DNA of 64,000 bases from Aphanocapsa lilacina HA4352-LM1 (GCA_019359725.1 JAHHGR010000001.1:1-64000), one strand, 5' to 3'. Counted from the stretch's first letter, positions 35,653 to 45,689 are shown. Program-made: numbers and translations. Notes: generated by a model from the letters alone, not told the origin.

Positions 35653-36893
35653 ACGGATACCCCGGTGAGCAGGGCGCGGTCGCCTTCGCCCCGCCCACCC
35701 CAGTCGGTGAGCGGTCGGTTTTGAATTTTGAAAACCGGCTTGCAGTGCGGATCGCTCAGCGCCGGGCGGTCGAAGCGGAAGGCGCCGATATCGTAGCCGG
35801 TACGCCCTTCGAGGGCCAGATCAGCCATGATCCGCCCGATGAGCGAAGCAAACTTAAAAGCATGGGCCGCGCCGTGGGCCACCAGAATATTCTCGTGACC
35901 GGGGATTGCATCGAGAATAAACCCCCGATCCGCGACCATGTCATATAGGCAAGTCTTAGTATAAAGTTCGGGACCGAGCATCGTGGGCAAAAATCGGCCC
36001 AAAAAGCTGCGCAGGCTCGCATCGCTGCGTTCGTCCTTCTCGAAGCCGCGGGTCTGGGGGGTCGTAGGCTGGCCGCCGATATCCTCAGCAGCCTTGACGG
36101 CCACTTCGCCGTAGACCGGAAACCCGTAAAAGCAGTGCTCCCGGTTGCCATACCACAGCCAGACAGGGAAGCGGCCGACGGCAAAATCGCGCAGATGGGG
36201 AGTCTTGAAGTAGGTGACCTGCTCGCGGGTCACGGTGATGGGCAAAGGACGGCCCAAATCGGCGAGGATGCCGGCTAGCCAGGCACCCGCTGTGACTACC
36301 AGTTTGTTGCACCAAAACGTCTCAGTGTCGGTCACCACCTGCACGCTGTCCTTCAGGGGGTGCACTGCCCGTACCCGCACCTCCTCCCGCAAAGCGGCCC
36401 CGCGGGCGCGGGCCAGCAGCGCGTGCACCTGGGTGCCTTTGCGCGCATCCACCAGACCGCTGTCGGCCTGGTAGATCACCCGCACATTCTCCGGCAGCTT
36501 GAACTGCGGGAAGTGGCGCATGGTCTGGGCAGGGGTCCACTCCTCGAAGGGTATTCCCGTCGCGCGCATCGTCTCAGCGATGTCCTGCACCTCCGGCCGC
36601 ACCCCCGCCTCCACCGGGCTGATGTCGAGGCCACCGGTGCGATACACCAGCTTTACCCCGGATTCTTGTTCCACCTGCGACCAGCAGGTGTAGGTGTACG
36701 GGGCAAGGCGCGCGTACTCAGACGCGTCATAGGAAAGCCGAATGATGCGCGAATGGTCGTGGCTGCCGCCGAATTCGTGTCCGTGGTGAAATTGTTCGAG
36801 CCCGAGCACATCTGCCCCGGCGCGGGCCAACCAGTAGAGCGCGGCGCTGCCCAGACCGCCGCAGCCCAGCACGATGATCTCGTGGTGCTTCAT
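35649..36893 (-). CDS. FAD-dependent N-methyl amino acid oxidase (monomeric sarcosine oxidase/MTOX-like)
   Basis: 414 aa. The FAD fingerprint IIVLGCGGLGSAALYWLARA is at the N-terminus with the acidic strand end LGLEQF. Residue 315 is a Cys in KTCLYDMVADRGF, matching the position of the Cys that binds FAD covalently in monomeric sarcosine oxidase (known for that family). HGAAHAFKFASLIGRIMADL follows, as in MSOX. Such enzymes remove an N-methyl group from secondary or tertiary amino acids, giving formaldehyde and hydrogen peroxide. The ATG at 36893 overlaps the Rieske gene stop. Substrate is unknown; sarcosine, dimethylglycine or an N-methyl amino acid are all plausible. Confidence 0.88.
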   Translation of the reverse strand: MKHHEIIVLGCGGLGSAALYWLARAGADVLGLEQFHHGHEFGGSHDHSRIIRLSYDASEYARLAPYTYTCWSQVEQESGVKLVYRTGGLDISPVEAGVRPEVQDIAETMRATGIPFEEWTPAQTMRHFPQFKLPENVRVIYQADSGLVDARKGTQVHALLARARGAALREEVRVRAVHPLKDSVQVVTDTETFWCNKLVVTAGAWLAGILADLGRPLPITVTREQVTYFKTPHLRDFAVGRFPVWLWYGNREHCFYGFPVYGEVAVKAAEDIGGQPTTPQTRGFEKDERSDASLRSFLGRFLPTMLGPELYTKTCLYDMVADRGFILDAIPGHENILVAHGAAHAFKFASLIGRIMADLALEGRTGYDIGAFRFDRPALSDPHCKPVFKIQNRPLTDWGGRGEGDRALLTGVSV

Positions 36894-38059
36894 GGCTTGA
36901 CCTCTCCCAATTTTGCCGCGATATAGCGGCGCACATCGGCCGCCAGATCTTCCATCGGCGCGTAGTACCCCCGCTTGAAGACCCGGGCGCCCATGCCGCG
37001 CTGCACTCCTTCGCACACCCGCCAGTCCTGAAGGTTGATGCAATCCCAGAATTCGGCGGCGTCAGCAGGATCGAAACCGGGTCTGGCCATTTCGCCCGGA
37101 TCGAACAGCAAGTCGCAGACGATCCGGGTGTGTCCTGGGCTTTGGGGCCAGAGCACAAAGGCGGCGACATGGTCGCAGGCGAGGGAGACCAGCAAGTTCG
37201 GAAAGATGAGCTGTGCTTTGTGCCTGGTGCGCTCGTGCTCGTCAAGCCCGGCAAAAGGCGCACGGTCGGTTGTTCCTGAGAAGGTGAAAGTGGACGCCCC
37301 CGCCTTGTGGGGTACGCCGTCGGCCCAATCGAGTCCAAAACCGCCATTTTCGCGAAACGCCGGCACGACTGCGCACAGTTCGGGATGGACGATGGCGCAG
37401 TGGTAACACTCGTTGTAATTCTCGACGATCACTTTCCAGTTCGCCTGCACGTCGTAGACCAGGCGACGCCCTAGTCGCAATTCGGCAAGCGGGTAACGCC
37501 GCGAGTAGGCGATTTCACCCGCCAGCTGCACTGCGAGCGTGTAGCCGCGCGCCTGGGCCTCGGCAGGTGAGAGATTCACAAAGACGAACCCGCCCCAGAG
37601 CGAGACGCCCACCGGATAGAGCGAAAACGCTGCCTGGTCGAGACTGTCCTGCAGATGCGGTGCGCAGCGCAGCCGACCTTCGAGATCGTAAGTCCAGCCA
37701 TGATAGGGGCACCGAATGGCCCCTGCAAAGCGTCCGCTCGGACCGGGTTGGTCGCTTTTGAAGGGCTTGGCCGCCGCATCCATCGCAAGCGCGCAGCCGC
37801 GGTGGCGGCAGACGTTATAAAACCCCCGCAGGGTACCATCGTTGCTGCGCACAATCAGTACGCTCTGGCCCTGCACATCGAGTTGCACGAAGTCTCCCGC
37901 AGCGCTCAGATCCTCCTCGCGCCCCACGCACATCCATTCTTTGAAAAAGAGATCCTCGCGCTCGCGGGCGTAAAATGCGTCGCTCAGGTAGGTATAGCCG
38001 GGCAACGTCGGCTCCAGCGTCGCCGGAGGGGCGGCTTGAGAGGCGTCCAACCAATCCAC
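36890..38059 (-). CDS. Rieske non-heme iron oxygenase, alpha subunit (quaternary-amine demethylase-like)
   Basis: 389 aa. The Rieske [2Fe-2S] ligands are Cys84/His86 (CRHRG) and Cys117/His120 (CPYHGW). The mononuclear iron site is in NYNECYHCAIVHPELC with the third ligand likely Asp in DCINLQDWRV. The NECYHC signature is shared with choline, glycine betaine, carnitine and stachydrine oxygenases, which remove a methyl group or cleave C-N bonds. No reductase partner lies in the window, so electrons must come from elsewhere. It starts with GTG at 38059 and is the first gene of the block, just downstream of the palindrome at 38089. Confidence 0.88.
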   Translation of the reverse strand: MDWLDASQAAPPATLEPTLPGYTYLSDAFYAREREDLFFKEWMCVGREEDLSAAGDFVQLDVQGQSVLIVRSNDGTLRGFYNVCRHRGCALAMDAAAKPFKSDQPGPSGRFAGAIRCPYHGWTYDLEGRLRCAPHLQDSLDQAAFSLYPVGVSLWGGFVFVNLSPAEAQARGYTLAVQLAGEIAYSRRYPLAELRLGRRLVYDVQANWKVIVENYNECYHCAIVHPELCAVVPAFRENGGFGLDWADGVPHKAGASTFTFSGTTDRAPFAGLDEHERTRHKAQLIFPNLLVSLACDHVAAFVLWPQSPGHTRIVCDLLFDPGEMARPGFDPADAAEFWDCINLQDWRVCEGVQRGMGARVFKRGYYAPMEDLAADVRRYIAAKLGEVKP

Positions 38060-38088
38060 ATCGACCTCGCGGGCTCAGTTACCGCAAA

Positions 38089-38107
38089 GATATATCAGTC
38101 ATATATC
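38089..38107. promoter_or_regulatory. Candidate GntR operator, 7-5-7 inverted repeat
   Basis: GATATAT and ATATATC are perfect inverse complements separated by CAGTC. The same stretch also contains the 8-base direct repeat ATATATCA (38090-38097 and 38101-38108). It lies in the 130-base gap between the divergent Rieske gene (GTG 38059) and the GntR gene (ATG 38192). Size, symmetry and position fit an FCD-type GntR operator controlling both directions. Confidence 0.6.
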
Positions 38108-38191
38108 AAAGTCAATTGTCCTGCAGCCGCGGCCGACGGGGATTGCCCGACTGCAGCGCGTACCCTTGAGAAAAAGGGCAGTGCCGCCGCC

Positions 38192-38875
38192 ATGATCCCA
38201 GACTCGCTCCTAAGCGCCAAAGTCATCCACACCCCCGCCACGCGCAGCCAGGAGGCTTACCACGCTATCCGCGAGCAAATCATCGCCCTAGATTTGGCCC
38301 CGGCCTCATTCATCGACGAAACTCAATTGTGTGAACGGCTCAGCTTGGGGCGCACCCCCGTGCGCGAAGCGCTCATTCGCCTGTCGTTCGAGAATCTAGT
38401 GGTGATCTTGCCCCGGCGCGGCACCATCGTCGCCGACCTCAACCTTTCCGACTTGCGCAAACTCTACGAGTTGTACCTCCAGTTGGAGACCTTTGCTGTG
38501 CGCTTGGCCGCCGAGCGCGCCGCGCCGCTTGAACTCGACCGGCTGCACGCCTGGGCGTGCACAGCGCAGGAGCGCCACCCGGGCCTCGACGATCTGGGTT
38601 TATTGGCTCTAGACGAGCAAGCCCATCAACTGATAGTCGTCGCCGCCCACAACGCCTTTTTGAGCGAAGCGCTCGAGCGGCTCGCGGGCCACATGCGGCG
38701 TTTGTGTTGTTGGTATGCTACCCAGCAGCGCCTGCAGACCCTACCTGGGGCGATCGACCTGCTGGTGGCGGTGGTCGATTGCATCGGGCGGCGCGAGGCG
38801 CAGCAGGCCGCCGAGCGGATGGGGCGCCACATCACGATCTTCAGAGACGAGCTGCTGGGCAGTGCCCGGCTGTAG
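38192..38875 (+). CDS. GntR family regulator, FCD subfamily
   Basis: 227 aa. The winged helix-turn-helix occupies residues 15-80 (SQEAYHAIREQIIALDLAPA, LGRTPVREALIRL, PRRGTIVADL). The helical ligand-binding FCD domain follows (YELYLQLETFAVRLAAERA, LDEQAHQLIVVAAHNAFLSE). Such proteins usually repress a divergent catabolic operon until the substrate or an intermediate binds. That fits the head-to-head gene block and the inverted repeat between them. The ATG at 38192 gives a normal N-terminus; the frame upstream is not part of it. Confidence 0.92.
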   Translation: MIPDSLLSAKVIHTPATRSQEAYHAIREQIIALDLAPASFIDETQLCERLSLGRTPVREALIRLSFENLVVILPRRGTIVADLNLSDLRKLYELYLQLETFAVRLAAERAAPLELDRLHAWACTAQERHPGLDDLGLLALDEQAHQLIVVAAHNAFLSEALERLAGHMRRLCCWYATQQRLQTLPGAIDLLVAVVDCIGRREAQQAAERMGRHITIFRDELLGSARL

Positions 38876-38912
38876 TCCGATTGATTTTCGCGGTCAGGTC
38901 TACAGTAGAAGC

Positions 38913-39767
38913 ATGCGCGTCCCGCTCAGGCTCATCGCTGCGACCATCTGGGCATTGCTCGCCGCCCCCGCCCGTTCCGCCTGCCAGCCGCAGGTGATAG
39001 CCCAACTGCCCGTGCCCCTCCTAGCAGAAGTCTCCGGCATGGTACGCGGTGGTTCCGGCAATTTCTGGTGGTTCATCAACGATTCGGGGGACGGAGCGCA
39101 TCTGTACGCTGTGGATGACTCAAGCAAGTTGAAAGGCAAAGTGAGCGTCGCCGGGGCAAATAATGTCGACTGGGAAGACCTGGCGGCGGGCCGCTGTCCA
39201 GACGGGAATGGCCGCTGTCTATTTATTGGCGATATCGGCAATAATGCCCTCAAGCGCCAGGATCTGGCCATATACGTCGTGCGCGAGCCGGAGCCCGTCA
39301 GCGGCAAAGCCGAGGTGCTGCTCGCCTTACCGTTGCGCTATCCTGACCGGCCCGCCGACGCCGAGGCGCTCGTCTACGACGAGCAGAACCGCCAACTTGT
39401 GCTTTTTACCAAAGAGTTTTCCGGCCTCAGCCGCGTCTACGCCCGTAGCCTCACTCCAGCTGAGACGGTTCTGAAGCCGATTGCGCGCCTCGATTTGAGC
39501 GAGCGCGAAATCGGTGACAATTTGCTGAGCGGTGCGTCGATAAGCCCGGACGGCAAGATCTTGATGCTGCGCAGTTATTTCACGGCCTTTCGCTGGCAGC
39601 GCGGCGCGGCTGAGAACTGGGAGCAACTGTTAGCCCGGGCGCCGGAGGCGATTGCGCTGGAGAAGGAGCCCCAGGGTGAAGCGCTCGCCACCGACGGCAA
39701 CGAGGGTCATTTTTTCACCACCAGCGAGGTGAAGCCCATCCTGATGCGCTACCCCTGTAAACTCTAG
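38913..39767 (+). CDS. Secreted beta-propeller-like protein
   Basis: 284 aa with a signal peptide (LRLIAATIWALLAAPARSA). Blade-like motifs are VSGMVRGGSGNFWWFINDSG, NNVDWEDLAAGRC, CLFIGDIGNNALKRQDLAIY and LLSGASISPDGKILMLRSYF, with two Cys near GRCPDGNGRC. The NDSGD..LYA..VDWEDLA pattern is shared by a group of uncharacterised exported proteins in many bacteria. No catalytic residues are evident. It lies just after the GntR gene on the same strand but is probably not functionally tied to it. Confidence 0.8.
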   Translation: MRVPLRLIAATIWALLAAPARSACQPQVIAQLPVPLLAEVSGMVRGGSGNFWWFINDSGDGAHLYAVDDSSKLKGKVSVAGANNVDWEDLAAGRCPDGNGRCLFIGDIGNNALKRQDLAIYVVREPEPVSGKAEVLLALPLRYPDRPADAEALVYDEQNRQLVLFTKEFSGLSRVYARSLTPAETVLKPIARLDLSEREIGDNLLSGASISPDGKILMLRSYFTAFRWQRGAAENWEQLLARAPEAIALEKEPQGEALATDGNEGHFFTTSEVKPILMRYPCKL

Positions 39768-39813
39768 AGCAGGTGTCAGGGGTCAGGGTAATAAGTGCTG
39801 CCCAGCCAGGTTT

Positions 39814-40311
39814 TCAGCCGTCCGGATCGATGCCCAGTTCCTGCAAACGCCGCCGGAGGGTTTCCAGTTGGCCTTGGGCCTGCTGGCGCAGTTTAGACTC
39901 CTCATTAGCCCGGCGCAGCGCGTTGTAGGTGGCGTAGTAGCGCACCCCGAGGGCCGCGTAGTCCAGTTTTTTCTGGTAGTACTCGCCCCGCCGCCGCCGA
40001 GAAACCACTTCGAGGGTCAGAATCGGCGCCACTTGCGCTTCCCAGAGCACATAACTTCTGCGCAAATTCTCGTCTTTGACCCGCGGTACACCGAGAACCA
40101 GAAAGCCGTCAGGGACTACCGGTACATCCTCGGGGTCGAAGTAGATACCCATATCCGTGCCCCAGAACCAGTCCCAGCGCTCAGCCCAGATCGAAGCGAG
40201 CAGCAACTTGAGCAACCCGGGGATGAGATCTTGCAGCTCGTTATCCACGGGGGTGTCGTCCGAGTCGGGCAGTTCGTCGGCGGTGGGTAGGCAGGAGGGC
40301 GAATCGAACAT
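39814..40311 (-). CDS. Uma2 family putative endonuclease (second copy)
   Basis: 165 aa from the ATG at 40311 (MFDSPSCLPTADELPDSDDT). This N-terminus with PVDNELQDLIPGLLKLLLAS and FWGTDMGIYFDPED is typical of the branch of Uma2 proteins with a 'DELPxSDDTPVDNE' opening. The catalytic segment reads APILTLEVVSRRRRGEYYQK. A C-terminal short coiled coil (ANEESKLRQQAQGQLETLRR) follows. The GTG at 40368 would add 19 atypical residues and is not preferred. It is a different subgroup from the copy at 11775. Confidence 0.88.
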   Translation of the reverse strand: MFDSPSCLPTADELPDSDDTPVDNELQDLIPGLLKLLLASIWAERWDWFWGTDMGIYFDPEDVPVVPDGFLVLGVPRVKDENLRRSYVLWEAQVAPILTLEVVSRRRRGEYYQKKLDYAALGVRYYATYNALRRANEESKLRQQAQGQLETLRRRLQELGIDPDG

Positions 40312-40408
40312 CGTGAACCCCGGCAAGCCTGAACTTTCGCCCATGATGGCATGGACCTGGACCGTCACCCCGTTCCTGCCGGTCAGCTCCTCGCGGTCGT
40401 ACTGGCGA

Positions 40409-41908
<1,500 letters not shown>

Positions 41909-42004
41909 CGCGGATTGCTCTGAAGACTCCCGCAATTTTGCCACAGCCGTTGCCGAGGCCGATCGCCTCGCCGATAATGACAGCACCAGTGACCGGGAGC
42001 GTCT

Positions 42005-42175
42005 ATGTGTGTCCAGTACATCGAAGCGGAAATCGAACTCGACCGCGATCAGGCCCTTTCGCCCCAGGTCGAGCAGGCTCTGCAAGTGCACGGTGAACCT
42101 CTGCGCTGGGCAATCGTCGAGGCGGACGAGGCGGGCGGACCGGTGCGCGTCGAGGCGGTCGTCGTCGGAGCGTGA
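42005..42175 (+). CDS. Small hypothetical protein, 56 aa, coupled to DUF3326 gene
   Basis: A 56-codon ORF starting MCVQYIEAEIELDRDQALSP and ending VRVEAVVVGA, very acidic. A GGGAG ribosome site sits about five bases before the ATG. The stop overlaps the GTG start of the DUF3326 gene by four bases (GTGA), which supports real translation. No family recognised. A small protein with alternating hydrophobic/charged residues may form a beta-alpha-beta unit. Divergent from purH. Confidence 0.6.
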   Translation: MCVQYIEAEIELDRDQALSPQVEQALQVHGEPLRWAIVEADEAGGPVRVEAVVVGA

Positions 42176-43200
42176 AGCCGCTGGTGGTTTTGTTGCTCGT
42201 GCCCACCGGCGTCGGCGCTGCGGTGGGCGGTTTTGCCGGGGACGCGATTCCGGTGGCCCGGTTGCTTGCGGGGGCGGCCGACTGTTTGATTGCCCACCCG
42301 AATGCGCTCAATGGTGCTCAGCTCAGCTATCCACTCACCAACGCCCTCTACGTCGAAGGTTACGGCCTCGACCGCTTCTGCAAAGACGAATGGCGTCTGC
42401 GGCCTGTGCACCGCAACCGGGTGGGGGTGGTGCTGGATGCGGATCTATCCGCATCCCAGCGTCAGCAGCACCTGCACGCAGTGGAGGCGGCACGCTACAC
42501 TCTCGGAATTGACATCCTGGGCCACTGCACAACTGAAGGATCGCTTGGGGTCGAAATTTGCGTGGGTGCCACCGGCACCGCCTGGGGCACCCTGCGCCAT
42601 CCGGGGCGTTTGCTGGCCGCCGCCCGGCGTCTGGCGGCTTGCGGGGCAGAGGCGATTGCTGTTGTGTCGCGCTGTCCTGAAAGTGACGATACTGACTACC
42701 GCTCGGGCGACGGTGTCGATCCGGTAGGCGGGGTGGAGGCGGTGATCAGCCACCTGGTGGTGCGCCACCTGCGGCTTCCGGCCGCCCACGCCCCCGCCTT
42801 CGACTACGAACCGGCCCCCGCTCCGGTGCACCCGCGCGTGGCTGCCGAAGTGCTGGGTCCGACTTTTTTGCCCTGCGTGCTGGCCGGTCTTGCGCGCGCA
42901 CCGCAATTTATCAAAGGTGCCGAAGCGCTGCCGCAGGACATTGGGGCGGCGGCGGTCGATGTCGTCGTCAGCCCCGTCGACTGCTGCGGTGGAGCAGGGC
43001 TGCTCGCCCTGATGGACCGGGCGAACCCGCCGGTGTTGCTCGCCGTCGAGGAGAACACCACCCGCCTGAACGTCACCCCCGAGCACCTGGGTCTCAAAGC
43101 CCGGCGCGTCCGCTCCTATCTGGAGGCGTGCGGCTGGTTGGTGGCGCTCAAGCAGGGGGTCATCTTCGCCGAGGGACCGGCCGCTGCAATTCAGGCATAA
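42172..43200 (+). CDS. DUF3326 family protein
   Basis: 342 aa. It opens with LVVLLLVPTGVGAAVGGFAG and DAIPVARLLAGAADCLIAHP, then ILGHCTTEGSLGVEIC and PESDDTDYRSGDGVDPVGGV, landmarks of DUF3326, found in cyanobacteria and plastid-bearing eukaryotes. The C-terminal part has VDVVVSPVDCCGGAGLLALM and AVEENTTRLNVTPEHLGL. The function is unknown. The CC and DCC cysteines could bind a metal. The start is GTG at 42172 within the upstream stop. Confidence 0.88.
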   Translation: MKPLVVLLLVPTGVGAAVGGFAGDAIPVARLLAGAADCLIAHPNALNGAQLSYPLTNALYVEGYGLDRFCKDEWRLRPVHRNRVGVVLDADLSASQRQQHLHAVEAARYTLGIDILGHCTTEGSLGVEICVGATGTAWGTLRHPGRLLAAARRLAACGAEAIAVVSRCPESDDTDYRSGDGVDPVGGVEAVISHLVVRHLRLPAAHAPAFDYEPAPAPVHPRVAAEVLGPTFLPCVLAGLARAPQFIKGAEALPQDIGAAAVDVVVSPVDCCGGAGLLALMDRANPPVLLAVEENTTRLNVTPEHLGLKARRVRSYLEACGWLVALKQGVIFAEGPAAAIQA

Positions 43201-43432
43201 TCTTTGGCACACCGGCAACGAGCTTTTTGTAGAGAGTTGCGACCGGGCCGGCTAGTTTGTAGCGGCGACTGACTTTGGTCGTGTGCTGGGCAACGAATAA
43301 GGGTGCCCAGCGGATCGCATGTGATCACATTCGGTGAGAAAAACTATGACTTATAGTGCATTCCTCCCTCCAGCGATTCCAATCCGTTTTATTCGCGGCA
43401 GCGGACTGTTGACGGTCCTGTGTGCGGCTGGT
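43201..43432. other. Intergenic stretch with a 12-bp palindrome
   Basis: No gene is seen. ATGTGATCACAT at 43319-43330 is a perfect palindrome in an otherwise plain region. It contains the TGTGA/TCACA half sites known from CRP targets but with no six-base spacer, so I do not call it a CRP site. Confidence 0.3.
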
Positions 43433-43795
43433 GATCGTCTACAACGGCACGGCTGGTCTGAGCTTGCTGTTCAACCAGGAGCAAAACGGCCTCAGCACCA
43501 AGATTGGTGAAGTGAAGGGTCTGGAGTGGGCCAGCATCCGGACGCTCGATCTGTTTTTGCACGCTGACCCGGCTACCGGCTCAATTCGGATGTGACTCCA
43601 GCGGTGGCGCTTACGAAGACCTTCCAGCCGTCCGCTGCCGGGGTATTCTTTGCCGGTTCCGCCACCGCCCACGCCGGCCTTGTAGCTTTCACCGGCAACG
43701 GACCGGACGCTACCTTCCGCTTCGATAACTTCAACTTCGAGGTTTTGCAGACCGGCCCGCAAGCCGCCAGACAAGCACCGCGCACACCCCGATGA
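43433..43795 (+). pseudogene. Remnant of a secreted protein
   Basis: One open frame from about 43428 gives VIVYNGTAGLSLLFNQEQNG then IGEVKGLEWASIRTLDLFLH and a stop at 43594. The overlapping second frame to 43795 contains HAGLVAFTGNGPDATFRFDN and FNFEVLQTG. The latter resembles the C-terminal strands of a LamG/concanavalin-type domain of exported proteins. Together they look like two pieces of one gene broken by a frameshift. The end overlaps the convergent DedA gene. The call is tentative. Confidence 0.35.
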
Positions 43796-44336
43796 GCACC
43801 GCATTGCCGGCGGGACCCAGATACTGCCCCACCCGGAGGTAATTGCTCCCCAACAAAAACCCGGCCCAAACCAGCAGCAGCGTCCACAGCAGCGTGCCGG
43901 CACCCGAGTACAGGGCAAATTTCGCCAGGGGCATCCGGGCTGCCCCCGCCGGCAGCGATATCCAGGTGCGAATTCCCGGAACCAACCGGCAGACGAAGAC
44001 CGCAAGGACACCGCGCCTTGCAAACCAACGATTGGCCCGTTCGACAACCGCTGCTGAGAGGCCGGACCAGCGGCCGTAGCGGTCGGCCCATTTACCGAGG
44101 CGCCCAAAGCCCACCCGCCGACCCAGATAGTACCAGGGAAGCGCCCCCAGCAATGCCCCCACCGCCCCCGCCGCCACTACCCCAGCTAGGTGCAACTCCC
44201 CCCGCGCTACTGCGAAACCGGCCAGAGGCAAAATCGCCTCTGAAGGAATTGGGGGCACGATGGTCTCCAGGAACATCAGCCCTGCAATGCCCAGATAGCC
44301 CAGCGACCCGACGATCTCGACGACTCGTTCGAGCAT
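43731..44336 (-). CDS. DedA family (SNARE-associated) membrane protein
   Basis: 201 aa with four to five membrane segments. The family motifs are present: LFLETIVPPIPSEAILPLAG near residue 22, GALPWYYLGRRVGFGRLGKW, and FVCRLVPGIRTWISLPAGAA with the essential Arg. DedA proteins affect membrane lipid carrier recycling and envelope integrity; several are now thought to be lipid flippases. The ATG at 44336 is preferred over longer readings, which start with non-family sequence. It diverges from the TrmH gene. Confidence 0.92.
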   Translation of the reverse strand: MLERVVEIVGSLGYLGIAGLMFLETIVPPIPSEAILPLAGFAVARGELHLAGVVAAGAVGALLGALPWYYLGRRVGFGRLGKWADRYGRWSGLSAAVVERANRWFARRGVLAVFVCRLVPGIRTWISLPAGAARMPLAKFALYSGAGTLLWTLLLVWAGFLLGSNYLRVGQYLGPAGNAVLIGVCAVLVWRLAGRSAKPRS

Positions 44337-44442
44337 GCGTCTCCTTGGCCCAGGGTGCCGGGCCGCTCCACCATCTTCGTCTTCGGCAGCACTTTTGCGC
44401 TTGTACCCTCGGTACAGTAGAAACGCCCCGGCCGACGCTTCG

Positions 44443-45240
44443 ATGCTCACCAGCCTACAAAATCCCCTCATCAAACAACTGCGAAAGCTGCACTCGGCCA
44501 GGGAGCGCCAGGCGCAGGGGTTGTTTCTGGTGGAGGGAACCCATCCGGTGGCCGCAGCGCTGGAGGGTGGATGGGATCTAGATGTCATCTGCGCCACGGC
44601 GGTCTGGAGCGCGGAGCACCCGCAACTGCATACCGTCCTGAGCGGTAGAGCCGGCCGCTACGAGATGGTCGCACCCGCCGTTATCGCAGCACTTGCCGAT
44701 ACCGTCCATCCGAGCGGGGTCGTCGCCGCTGTGCGCCGCCGCGCAGACGCCTGGCGCCCGCTGCTGGAGCGCGACGTTTCGCTGTTGGTACTGGGTGAGC
44801 GGCTGCAAGATCCCGGCAACGTCGGCACGCTGGTGCGCAGTTGCACGGCGGTGGGGGCCGACGGTCTGGTGCTGAGCGCCGACAGCGTCGATCCGGATCA
44901 TCCGAAGGTGCTGCGCGCGAGCGCCGGGCTGTGGTTTCGCTCGCCGCCGCTGAGTGTCCCGGATTTGAGCGCGTGCGTTGCGGATCTGGCGCGCCGGGGC
45001 GTACAGGTGCTCGCCGCCGACGCAGGGGCCGGCCGGTCGCTCTGGGAGTGCGACCTGTGTCGGCCCACGGCCTTTGTGTTGGGCAGCGAAGGGCAGGGCC
45101 TCAGCGAACCGTTGCGCCGATGCCTCCCTGAGCGCGTGGGCATTCCCCTCGCCCCCGGAGTCGAATCGCTCAATGTGGCTGTCAGCGGCGCACTGCTGTT
45201 ATTTGAAGCGGCCCGTCAGCGCCGGGGCTCCGCGCACTGA
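44443..45240 (+). CDS. TrmH/SpoU family RNA 2'-O-methyltransferase
   Basis: 265 aa. An N-terminal substrate-binding domain (LTSLQNPLIKQLRKLHSARE, GLFLVEGTHPVAAAL) is followed by the SPOUT knot. Motif 1 is ERLQDPGNVGTLVRSCTAVG, motif 2 AFVLGSEGQGLSE, motif 3 IPLAPGVESLNVAVSGALLL. It uses SAM to methylate a ribose in rRNA or tRNA; the precise target is not decidable here, although the layout suits the 23S rRNA group. The start ATG at 44443 gives the canonical N-terminus. Confidence 0.93.
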   Translation: MLTSLQNPLIKQLRKLHSARERQAQGLFLVEGTHPVAAALEGGWDLDVICATAVWSAEHPQLHTVLSGRAGRYEMVAPAVIAALADTVHPSGVVAAVRRRADAWRPLLERDVSLLVLGERLQDPGNVGTLVRSCTAVGADGLVLSADSVDPDHPKVLRASAGLWFRSPPLSVPDLSACVADLARRGVQVLAADAGAGRSLWECDLCRPTAFVLGSEGQGLSEPLRRCLPERVGIPLAPGVESLNVAVSGALLLFEAARQRRGSAH

Positions 45241-45305
45241 TTGGCCCGGGGTGTGATGCGATGGCAAGATAACGGTGTCGTCAACCCAACAGTGCCCGAG
45301 CGTCT

Positions 45306-45689
45306 ATGGCCGCTATCCGCCCGATGCGCTTCGACGGAACTTTCGAGCTGGATCCCGAAGCGCAGCAAACCCTGTTCACCCTGTTGCACGGTGCAGCTTT
45401 TTGCGAGCAGATTCGCCGGGCGGCCGAGTGCACCGCGGTGATGTTTACCGAACTGGTCTTCCAGCCGGTGCCCTACAGCTTCGAGACGCCCCACGGCATG
45501 GCCCGCGCGTTTGAGCTGTACTTTCACTCCAGCGACTACGTACTCATCAACGTACCGCCCAACTTTATGTTCAAAGCGCGGATCAGCAATCCCAGCCGCC
45601 TGTGCGCCGTCTACCGCAAAGGGAGCGGCGAGACGCCCAGAGTCCCGCCCACGGACGATCCAACCCCCGGGCCGGGGCGTACAGAATGA
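45306..45689 (+). CDS. Hypothetical protein, 127 aa
   Basis: Soluble, probably globular: MRFDGTFELDPEAQQTLFTL, FCEQIRRAAECTAVMFTELV, RAFELYFHSSDYVLINVPPN. The last 25 residues (TPRVPPTDDPTPGPGRTE) are Pro-rich and probably disordered. I do not recognise the family. It lies between trmH-like and anti-sigma genes on the same strand, with some 65 and 125 bases either side. Confidence 0.6.
   Translation: MAAIRPMRFDGTFELDPEAQQTLFTLLHGAAFCEQIRRAAECTAVMFTELVFQPVPYSFETPHGMARAFELYFHSSDYVLINVPPNFMFKARISNPSRLCAVYRKGSGETPRVPPTDDPTPGPGRTE

Noticed and set aside
43319-43330. A CRP site
   Set aside because: The half sites are fused without the six-base spacer, so it is only a short palindrome.
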